This document shows, piece by piece, positions 22,490-31,872 of a stretch of DNA of 64,000 bases. The stretch is from Panicum virgatum (lineage: Eukaryota > Streptophyta > Magnoliopsida > Poales > Poaceae): assembly GCF_016808335.1 (NCBI RefSeq), contig NC_053147.1:18276913-18340912 (forward strand). The letters are read 5' to 3'. The notes under the pieces were generated by a model. It did not search any database, had not been told where the DNA came from, and was given only the letters and a program-made list of their open reading frames with translations. Both the position numbers and the translations under genes were made by a program. The first letter of the stretch is position 1. Each line of letters opens with the position of its first letter.

Positions 22490-24310
22490 TCGACGACAAG
22501 ACCATGAATAAAATGCTCACACGTGTGGTTTGGATTTTTCTATTTCTTTTCATTTATTTTCAGCATGTGTGCAAGCTTGTGTGTGCGTAGCAATTTTCTA
22601 TTTTATTTTTCAGCATATGTGCAATTTGCTTTCTTTTGCTTTCATCACCATGATAAATAAATGCATCACCCACGCTTTAATGTTATGGTTAGTAATGATG
22701 ATAGAAAGTTTGTGCCATGTTAAAATATAATGATCGTTGCCGCCTTGTCTACTTTCTTGTGCTTGGTTTATGCATGTTTAAACTAATGCTCTCTCTAACA
22801 TGATCTGAAATTAATTAAATGCCGGTTAATTCTTTTGTGGAGGTTATGATAAATTAAGACCCATATCTTTTTATTCTTGCTCTCTTACTTAAGCTTGTCA
22901 AGGAAAATTTAATTTGGATTTAATTTGGAGCTACCTTGTCAATGATACCTTTTGCAATTGCTCTACCCTTCTAAAAGCCTAAATATTATATCATGACAAA
23001 CCATAGAGCAAGATTTATTTTTCAGATGAATTAATTCAAGATTTATCTTCTTTGGTACGTGACTAAGAAGCTGACCATTCCGTATTTTTGTGTACCTCTC
23101 TTTTGCTAGCCATTCTATCCATGCATTGTGAGTTTCTACACCGGGAACATCGCAAACCTTGCTGGATATCCACCTTTAACCAAAAACATCTTTTTGTGAA
23201 ACACCTCCTTGACCACAACCTATATATTGAGTATGTATTATTATTTCGACGGCAAAACAGTGGAATCAAGAGCAAATTTCAGTAAAACATAAGCTTGGGA
23301 AGCATCAAAGAGTTCGCAGCAGAAAAATCCGAAGAAGTGGAGGCCTACAGGCAGTAGGCCGGCCGGCCCAACACCCCTAGGCCGGCCGGCCTGGCCCTTT
23401 TCCTCCTCTGTTGGCTTCAATATTTTATGAGGAGATGCCCCCTTGAATTCCAAAGTTGAGTCCAGAGAATTGATACAAGTTTTGTGCACTCACTCCATCA
23501 GGTTATCATCACTTCATTGCTTGAGGACAAGCAAACGTTCAAGCATGAGGGGAGGTGGAGTAAATGCATTGTGTTGCCAACGGTTCTGAGGAGCAAAAAA
23601 GAAAAGAAAAAAATGAATGATGATGAAAAGCTCCTCGGTTCCTTTAGCTTCATTAAACTCCAGGTACTTTGAAGATTATTCTATACTCAATTATTCCAAC
23701 CATGTGCAATCCGATAATAAGGACTTCAGCTGTGCCTTGGGATCAACCGTTGCCATTTGCACATGTCCACCATCTAAAGTGTGTGTTTCATTCTCTCCCT
23801 CTCCACAAAGAAATTATTTTCCAACGGTCTTTTTGACGAGTCTCGGTAAACTCATAAGAAGTATTTCTTGTTTTGATAATATCTTGATTATAATATCTTT
23901 TGTTAGGACTAACCTTTCCAGAGCTCCAGATAAAGCCTCACACACACATATGAGAGAAAGAAAGGAGAAAGTTCTAGCAAGTTTGAGAGACAAGATGAGC
24001 TGAGAGTTTCCATGAGCAAATTGCAATGAGGTTTAAATTATTGATCTTGGTTTAGCATTACTTATGGAACTTACTTTCTTAATTCTGAGACTTGTTTAAT
24101 TTTGAGAGCATGTGCTTAATAATTGTGGGGAAGCTTTTAACTTGTATCTACCTTCCACATTGAAAAAGCTGGTTTCAACTTGAACTATTAACTGCAAAAT
24201 ATTTTTGGGAGCATTGTGTTTTCTCGTGTATGATCAAGTGCAGTGATTGGACACCGAAAGGCAACACTGATTTTTTTAATCAAAGACTTACTCGAGGACG
24301 AGCAAGGTTT
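22490..24310 (+). other. Noncoding 3' interior of element A
   Basis: No credible coding region is visible. The stretch 23088-23250 is homologous, in opposite orientation, to part of the interior of element B (about 7140-7270). A second polypurine-like block (TTGAGGACAAGC, then TTCAAGCATGAGGGGA) occurs at 23519-23553, upstream of the real one at 24291-24324. A GGCCGGCC palindrome pair is at 23358-23394. Confidence 0.65.
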
Positions 24311-24324
24311 AAGCATGGGGGGAA

Positions 24325-25750
24325 TGTTGGCGCTCCTTAAGTACCCATTTTATCCCCTATTTAACTTTGATAATGGCATGAATTTAATATCAAAATCACT
24401 AACCATCCTAACCTCGGCCCAATTATTGGTTGTTTTCACATTTGCACATATATTTTGGAGGTACTTCGTTTTTGCAGGTTTTTGGCCAATTTTGGAGCAT
24501 GAAATGACGAGTCCCATGATCACGCGGTAACACAAAGAAAGACGAAGGCCAAAGCCCAAACAAAGGACCAAAGGCCATGATGACTAGAAGTCCGTTCATG
24601 CACATCCACCCTCCAATGAAGCCCAAAGGACAAAGCCCACAAGATGAGATCAATATACTTCGGGGCTAAGCAAAGCAAATAGAGATTTAAGAAAGGATTC
24701 TCCGTCCTATCCTTTCCCTCGAAGATATCTCGAAGATAACGACGTCCAATGGGGTGCAATCGTGAAAGGGATAAACTCTAGAAGACTCCAGAAGACTTGG
24801 GGAGAAAGGAGAACGCGAGGCAGCGAAGGAATGGGCCAGGCCGGCAAGCCTGGGCCCATTAAGCCGGCCGGCCTAGGGCCTTTCCCGGGCGCCTCGGCCT
24901 CCCCTTCAACCTAGGGTTTTTTGGGGCTATTTAAAGCCCCCTCCCCGAGGCTCATGCATCAAGTCATTCGGGAGACGACGCCAAGGAGCAGAGAAGATAG
25001 AGAAACACCTTTCGGAGAGCCGAGGGTCGTGCTAGTTGTCTAGGGGCTTCCCTAGCCGACGTGGGAACCTTGCAAGGAAGACCACGTCGGAGTTCTGGAG
25101 CTAGGATCATCAAGATCAAGATAGGGTCTTGGTTGTGATCTTGTGATGTACAATCATTCATGGTGAAGTTACTTGTGATTCCGAATCTTTAGCGACCATG
25201 TTCTCTCTTTCGATTTCGTTCTTTTCTTTGGATTTGCTTCATCCTAGATCTATTATCGAGATAGATCGCTTAGCATGATCTTGTAGTCGTGGTGACTAGA
25301 GGTTCATGGCGGAACTACTAAAGGGGGTTCGACTTGTTTATCATGCTTCGGGGTAGCTTAGTCCAAAAGGGGGCGTCGTGATAGTGAGTTGCTTTAGTAA
25401 GACGGGTTATCGAAGGATTGGATTGGAGGTTTTGGTTTAAAGATGCTTTTCATTGAGATTCACACCTATCTTGCTTCACTACATCTAGCTTTGAACTACA
25501 ACATGTGCATGATCTAGGTAATCTGGATTGGTTATCTCTAACTTTCTCTTACTACCTTCGGTGTTTGTCACTTTTAGTAGATTAGATTCATTTTACACCA
25601 TCTTAACACAAAGGATTCTCTATGTTAGTAGATTGTTTCTTGTATCTTTGGTTCTGTGGATTGATAAACCTTGGGGGAATACTCTAAGGGAAAAGCTACA
25701 CGATCCGTGCGCTTGCGGTATACAAATTGGGGCGCTAAGAAGCGTCAACA
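24325..25750 (+). repeat. 3' LTR of element A
   Basis: This 1426-bp LTR begins TGTTGGCGCTCC right after the polypurine tract and ends AAGCGTCAACA before the GGAAC duplication. It is full length relative to the LTRs of element B, with which it shares family but not identity. Confidence 0.9.
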
Positions 25751-25755
25751 GGAAC

Positions 25756-26390
25756 CATTGTACATTGGAAGCTGTATTGGCTTGTAGCCCAGCGGCCATG
25801 GTGTGTGCTGCAATGCCGCGGAGAGTCTCGAGCTTGGGTCGTATGTGCTGGCCGAAGGTGTGACGTATTGCTCTTCGAAGGTGTGACTGGTGCGAATGTT
25901 TTGGACTTCATTCTGATGCGAGGCCCTATCGGAGGGTGTTGTGGGGGCTGTTCACGATTGGTCTAAGTGCTTGCACAATCCTATTGCATTTTGGCAATTT
26001 CTGTCTGCATGGCTGCTACCTTGCGTTTGGCCTTGGCCAGTTGGTTTGCTCGTTGCAACGCAATTTATTGTGTGGCCAGCTGTTAGGCGAGGATTTCCTT
26101 TTGCCTCTCCAAGGCTTGTAGTTGGAGGGTCACGATGGTGAACTCATCGTGGTTGGTCCCCGAAGGTCTTGTGACTTCGGGCGCAATGTTTTGTGGCTGG
26201 TTTTTCGAAAGTGGGAGTTGTGTGGATGGGTGCTCCGGGTTCGGGGGTCATTTTGGTTTTCCTCCGCAGGAGGGTCTGTGGGTTTCCTCTTTTGCGGTGC
26301 CATCGAGGGTTGGTTTTCGGGCTGAGAACACGGTGAGCGCCCTTGTTGGGTTCTCGGCTTCCTGATCACCCAATCGATGAGCATACACAA
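25756..26390 (-). pseudogene. Element D gag fragment: N-terminal part
   Basis: On the minus strand the start of D gag can be followed from about 26384. It has a Lys/Pro/Asn-rich head (MAPQKRKPTDPPAEE), then a Gln/Ala/Arg-rich stretch (LQALERQK, then ATQ, then ANQLAKAKRKVAAMQ) that would be helical, then a linker. Several in-frame stops are present. It is separated from its continuation at 14541 by element A. Confidence 0.72.
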
Positions 26391-26860
26391 AGGTAAGACG
26401 AGACAAAGTGGCAGGGTATCGCCTTCGTAATAGCACGTGTCCAGTACAGATTGGTTGGGGGTATTTATACCCCTAACCTTTGCTACATAATGACTATAAT
26501 GTCTTTTACCTGCCCGGAATATTCCGCGAATATTCCGAGCCGAATGTCATTTCATACAGGTTGGAGTGTACAAATTGTCTTTCCTATCCGATTCGTAAGC
26601 GAGACGTTGCCCCGAAGGTATTATAGGACCTTTGGGTTCGAAGCGACCTTCGGGCGCTTCGGGTGACCTTCGGGAGCTTCCGGAGACCTTCGGGTGCTGA
26701 GGCAACCTTCGGGTTCCTGGCACCTTCGGCTGTATTTGGGTCACCTTCGACCGTCTTGCCTGCCCCGTTTTGTACCTTCGGGCAATCTCCGACCTTCCTT
26801 CGAGACGGTGGTCCCAAAACATTTTACCTTTTATCCGGCCACATAAGTGATGCACTTTTT
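26391..26860 (-). mobile_element. Element D 5' LTR region (approximate limits)
   Basis: It lies immediately upstream (minus strand) of D gag. It contains GGGGTATAAATACCCC (26457-26472), a TATA box inside a short palindrome, and a run of seven ACCTTCGGG-like repeats (26629-26770). The exact LTR ends and the primer site could not be fixed, and the partner LTR is off the left edge. Sequence to the right of about 26860 no longer looks repetitive. Confidence 0.5.
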
Positions 26861-27266
26861 TAAAACTGCGCGGTTGTTTTTAACATAACAATAACATGGT
26901 TGATTTCCATAACATTGGGTTCGTGCAAGCATAGGCTAGTCACGCACTCACGAGGCCATTTTCGATCGTGTACCCGTATGTTTGTATCCGTTCCGTATAT
27001 CCTCGGGGTCCACATGCGCGTCGCTCTCGGCGCCCGTGACATTGCCGTGCGCTCTCCTTTCTAACCAGCTACGATCCGGTACATGCCAACGCTATCCGGC
27101 TATCCCCTCCCCCCGGAATGTCCACAGCTGGCGAGCGGGCACGGAAAAGCGAGAGACTGACTGCTGCCGCTGCCGAGGTCTCGTTCCAGAAAGACGCTGT
27201 CCGACGTGGACAAGTGGCGGAGCGCCATTGGCTGGCGGGGACGCGGGGCCCGGCGCCCAGGCGGGG
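26861..27266. other. Intergenic, no gene seen
   Basis: Unique-looking GC-rich sequence from about 27000. No open frame with family resemblance and no structural RNA is visible. Confidence 0.5.
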
Positions 27267-27560
27267 CCGTGTTTGGTTTGAGTGTGAAAAAAATTTAGTG
27301 AAACTTTTCGCAATTTTGACCATTAGTTAGAGGTATTAAATAAAATCTAACTACAAACTCACCTCCGCAACCATGGTACTGTAGCATTTGTTGTATCTAA
27401 TGAAGCATTTGATCGTACGATTAGAGCTAATTAGGCTCATTAGATTCGGCTTACAAATTTACATCTATCTGTGAAAAAATTTTACAAATAAATTTCGTTT
27501 AATATGCCATGCATAAAAGATTCCTTGGTGAAAAAAATAATGGTTTCTAACCAAACACGG
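27267..27560. mobile_element. Grass MITE with CCGTGTTTGGTT terminal inverted repeats
   Basis: The termini are CCGTGTTTGGTT and AACCAAACACGG. The interior carries the ACTGTAGCA and AATTAGGCTCATTAGATTCG motifs common to a widespread grass MITE family. It is 294 bp and noncoding. I could not find a convincing target duplication. A related copy lies at 63356-63600. It sits about 1.5 kb upstream of the PP2C start. Confidence 0.72.
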
Positions 27561-29098
27561 AGCTCGCCTCCCTCCGCAGGGGGGCGGACCAACCTCCGCC
27601 CTCGCGCTGGTTCAACGTGTCGGGCGCAGCGCGCTGGAGGGCGAAAAGACTTTTGGAGCGGGAGATCTGGTAGGGGCACCACGCCTGCTTACCCAGCCGA
27701 GGGCTCGAGGTGACACGTGGCCCCGGGCGATTGTTTGGGTCGTCAGGTTACACGGCAGGTGGTGCGAGTCAACTCACGACCCGGAATGACTCGATCGAGA
27801 GCAATCAACGTCGCGAGATATCTTGAGATCTTTGAATATTCTTGCGGGCTGGGAGGAGAAACTTATATTGGGAAATAACATTCGGATTCCCTTTTGTATC
27901 TAGTATACTCGTGTCTCAAAAGCTGGAAGAGGTTCTTGTTTATTTTAATGCTACAAGTTGGGAGTAGATGTGATATGGTTTGTACAAGTACAACAACAGA
28001 CAATTTTGGCTATTGCAAATATCTTCCTTGAGTAATGATGCGCTTGGTCGCTTGAACCAGGTTAAGTACAGCCATGATAGATGAGTAAAACATAAGAGAG
28101 TACTTGGAGTGGTACATAAGAAAATATTTATTAACATTGAAGACCGTATAATTAACAATTAAACATGGCAAGCCAGTTTCAGTGAGAAATGTCATCGACT
28201 CATTCCATACTAGTTATCAAGACCGAGAACTTGATAGCTCTGACACACTCCGTTATGTTAATACTAACACTTCTTATCCCATGAAACATCCCCTCCTGAC
28301 TCTGCCATGTCAACAATTTTACTGATTTGGTATGATATTTAATGATTATATATAATACTTCTATAACATTTTACTTGGAGATTTGACCTAAAACATATTC
28401 GTTGAACGGCACGAACAATTATGCTACATACGTCCACGTACCCTACCAGGAAAGACAGGACGAATCCGTACTCCCCCAAGTGTCAGGCTCCTTGTGGAAA
28501 TCGAGCTTGCACCTACGGAGTACTCCTACGCAGGACCACACCGGTAGTCTGGCGCCCACTGACAGGCCGGCACGAGGTGGTCTCACGCATCGCGGCTCCA
28601 CATGCGGGCGAGTGGGAGCGCAACAGGTGTGCCCGGGGTGGCGTGAAGGTAGCAGAAACCGGGGCGCGCGGACGCGACAAACAATATCAAGCGCCACGCG
28701 GACCCTCCCCAGCGGCGTGACGGGGAGACCTGCCCGACACGGCGCCCCCCCCCCCCCCCCCCCCCCACCCCCCGGCCAATCACCTCCTCCCACCTCGCCG
28801 CCTCCTTCTCCTCCCCTCCCCTCCTCTCCCTTTCTCTCCTTTCCCCTCTCCTCCCCTACGCGCGCGCGCGCACACCACCGTTCCATTCCACTCCCACCCT
28901 TCACCTCCTCTCCACCCCCCCCACCTCACCCGAGGCTATAGCCGAACCCTTGCTTGCTCCTCGCCTCCGCCACTTGCTCCTGCTGCTCGTGTATTGGGGG
29001 GCGGCGTGCTGTCTGGAGCTCTTCTGTCTCGCAGTGGTGGTTCCTCGGCGGCGCGGTGGGCGGGGGAGTTTTTTTTTCTATTTTGCTGGGATTTTTCG
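27561..29098 (+). promoter_or_regulatory. Upstream region of the PP2C gene
   Basis: This interval has no gene. It contains a G-box/ABRE-like GACACGTGGCC at 27712-27722, ACGT cores near 28428-28438, a run of 22 C at 28745-28766, and a pyrimidine-rich tract (about 28785-28860) followed by a (CG)n stretch at 28859-28871, typical of grass 5' leaders. ABRE-type elements would fit the ABA-induced expression usual for clade-A PP2C genes. The transcription start is not determined. Confidence 0.5.
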
Positions 29099-31306
29099 AT
29101 GGCGGCGGCGGCGGCGATCTGCGTGGAGGACGAGGCGGCGTGCGCCGCGGCGGAATGCGCGGGGATCGAGAAGCTGGATCTCGCCGCCGCGGGCGGCGGC
29201 GGGGCCGCGGGCGGTAAGAGGAGCGTGTACCTCATGGACTGCGCGCCGGTCTGGGGCTGCGCGTCCACGCGCGGCCGCAGCGCCGAGATGGAGGACGCCT
29301 GCGCGGCGGCGCCGCGGTTCGCGCACGTGCCGGTGCGCCTGCTCGCCAGCCGCCGGGACCTCGACGGGCTGGGCCTCGACGCCGACGAGCTCCGGCTGCC
29401 CGCGCACCTGTTCGGCGTCTTCGACGGCCACGGCGGCGCCGAGGTACGCGGGCTTGGAAACCCGTAAAAAGGCACTCGATCGATCTGCTTGCCTGCAGCC
29501 TGCCCCATGATTTGACAATTCGTCGCTTCGTGTTGCTGTGCAGGTGGCGAACTACTGCCTGGAAAGGCTCCAGGTGCTCTTGAGCCAGGAGCTGGGCCGG
29601 CTCGGCAAGGATTTGGGGGAGGTGGACATGAAGGAGCACTGGGACGAGCTGTTCAGCAAATGTTTCCAGAGAGTAGATGACGAGGTGTCAGGGCGGGTGA
29701 GCAGGCTCGTTGGCGGTGTACAGGAATCCAGGCCGGTTGCTCCGGAGAACGTGGGCTCCACAGCGGTTGTCGTGGTAGTGTGCTCATCTCATTTGGTGGT
29801 TGCGAACTGTGGAGATTCACGGGTTGTGCTCTGCCGAGGGAAGGAGCCAGAGGCGTTGTCCATTGATCACAAGGTAAGTTTTTATTTTGTGTGTTGGTGC
29901 CTGAGATCCATCCTGAGTTCTTGTGCCTGACACTTGTTGTTTCAGCCTGACAGGAAGGATGAGCGGGCGAGGATCGAGGCCCTGGGAGGCAAGGTCATCC
30001 AATGGAATGGTTACCGAGTGTCCGGTATACTTGCTATGTCGCGATCAATAGGTATGAATATTTATTCATGTGCTTGATTTAGGTAAAATAGTTTCCTTTA
30101 TGGTTTTTGCACATGAGAATTTGCAAAGCTTCTGCTGCATGATTAAGAGTATTTAATTAGGTGAAATAGGACTTTATAGGGATCAAGTCTATGTTGGGAT
30201 TAATTTTGTTGCATGTGATAATCATAGGATGTTGCAATATGATGTCACAACTTCCTAGGGGTGTTACTGTTGTTTATGTTAGACAAGCATGTTGATGAAT
30301 CAAATGGAGTATTATTCCATATGACCTAGGCAAATTTTACTCTGGCCATTTTTTGTTGAAAGATTCTGTATTGCGCTAATGGTGATTTTTGCTAGATGCT
30401 ATGTTTGTGTGACAGGCATTTTGTAAGATGAGAAATTTCTATGTGCCTTGTTCAATTAACATGATATACTTGTTTCATATTAAAAAAAATAAATGCTTAC
30501 TCGATCAGCAATTTGGGTTGGAATAACTTGTCTCTATGTGAGATAGGAAGCATGTTAGACTTAATACTCTTCTGAAATCATTTCTGGAATTTGACTGCCT
30601 GGATATTGGCTCTAATGCTATCAATGAAGTTGTAAAACAGCCTTATATATATTTCTATGATAGAACTCAGACTGCAGATTTGATTAGGAAAAGCAGTTAC
30701 TTCTCCAAAGTAGAAAAGCCATCTTTTATCGACGCCACAAAGGTGTCTGCAGCTTGGACCATGCCTAACAATGGGTCTTGTTCACAATTCTTGCCCTACT
30801 CAAATCAACTTCACTATTGCATTTAACATTTGGACAATATTGTTCCTCCAATTTCACCTGAAAATTTAGTTGAACCAACAGTTCAGCTGATTCTCTGTGC
30901 GTTGGATAGCGCTCGTCCAATTTTTGTGTTACCTTCTAACTTGAACTTGGAAACACTTATTGCAGGGGATCGATATTTGAAACCGTTTGTCATTCCAAAA
31001 CCAGAAGTTACAGTCATTCCTAGGGCGAAAGATGACGACTGCCTCATTCTTGCAAGTGATGGACTGTGGGACGTTGTATCGAATGAAGAGGCATGCAAAG
31101 CTGCACGGCGACAAATACAGTTATGGCACAAGAACAATGGCGTTACAGCATCATTGTGTGATGAAGGTGATGAGTCCACTGATCCTGCTGCACAATCCGC
31201 TGCTGATTATCTTATGAGGCTCGCGTTGAAGAAGGGGACAGAGGACAATGTCACTGTCATTGTGGTCGACTTGAAGCCTCGAAAGAAGCTAAAGAACAAC
31301 TCATAA
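29099..31306 (+). CDS. Clade-A protein phosphatase 2C (ABA signalling), 4 exons, 373 aa
   Basis: Exons are 29099-29443, 29544-29873, 29946-30051 and 30966-31306 (1122 nt, one open frame, all GT-AG introns). The enzyme is a Mg/Mn-dependent Ser/Thr phosphatase. Clade-A members dephosphorylate SnRK2 kinases and are inhibited by ABA-bound PYR/PYL receptors. Visible motifs are MEDA near 64, DGHGG at 109-113, GSTA at 186, NCGDSR at 203-208, SRSIGD at 257-262, ASDGLWDV at 290-297 and GTEDN at 351-355. Trp245 in [11 protein letters not shown] aligns with the receptor-lock Trp of ABI1. The basic tail ([10 protein letters not shown]) and overall sequence closely recall rice OsPP2C50, from memory. The start at 29099 was chosen because it begins the family-like Ala-rich N-terminus; an in-frame start at 28994 would add 35 implausible residues. 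It is convergent with the myosin gene, with 566 bp between stop codons. Confidence 0.95.
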
Positions 31307-31872
31307 CATGAGCTGGATTCATCAAGAGTAGCTGACCATGATATGTCCAAAGAGTTCATACTGCTAGTTGGTCGTCCGCCTGAGACTTGACCCACAGTTT
31401 TTTTTCCGTTGGGCCTCAAGAATTGTACATGTATATGCTAGATGCATTTTCAATCTAGGGGGGCATGATGTTTACCCCCCCCCCCCCCCCCCCAGTCGTT
31501 GGATTCTGGTGGCAAAAATGTTCTCAAGTCATCTTCTACCTTGAGCCCTGGCACTTAGTATACCCCTTGTAATGCTGTATGATAGCCGAACTTGTAAAGA
31601 GCCAAGAGGCTGAGACAGTCACTGAAATTAACATATTGTTACCTTTATAAGGCCAACCCAATCGGTTGTATCCAATGAAGCTTTGTATTGCAAGTACCCT
31701 GTGTTGGTGAGCGCGCCTGTGTTGTGTACCCGCAGAGTGGAAGGAAGGGATGAGCATAGGGAACACAATTTTCTTAACAAGTCAATGAGATAAGAAAAAA
31801 TAAAAGAAATTTTGAATCTTGCAATCTCGTACAAATTGGGGGGCTCTTTGAGGAGAGTACTACGTATTGTCT
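31307..31872. other. Shared 3' intergenic space of PP2C and myosin
   Basis: It holds the 3' untranslated regions of two convergent genes. A run of 19 C lies at 31475-31493. No other feature was found. Confidence 0.7.

Larger units (their letters stand above)
14542..25750 (+). mobile_element. Element A: complete non-autonomous Athila-type LTR retrotransposon
   Basis: The LTRs are at 14542-15588 and 24325-25750, with target duplication GGAAC (14537-14541, 25751-25755). The primer site (TGGCACCGTTGCCGGGGA, tRNA-Asp type) is at 15597-15614 and the polypurine tract (AAGCATGGGGGGAA) at 24311-24324. The order is gag with zinc knuckle, then protease, then about 1.4 kb noncoding, then an ATHILA ORF-1-like gene split by a Cassandra TRIM, then about 1.8 kb noncoding. 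No reverse transcriptase, RNase H or integrase is present. The 5' LTR is about 380 bp shorter than the 3' LTR because of two internal deletions. The first base pair of the 5' LTR reads TA rather than TG. The three gag-protease frames are shifted relative to one another. The element is older than B. Confidence 0.92.

Noticed and set aside
28994..29098. Upstream in-frame start adding 35 residues to the PP2C
   Set aside because: The extra residues are unlike the family N-terminus, while the ATG at 29099 begins the expected Ala-rich start.
28936..29518. Long frames on both strands over PP2C exon 1
   Set aside because: They are shadows caused by high GC content. The family protein reads only in the frame starting at 29099.
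30830..30965. Open frame extending upstream of the last PP2C exon
   Set aside because: The acceptor at 30965 gives the exact family junction ([12 protein letters not shown]). The upstream part is intron.
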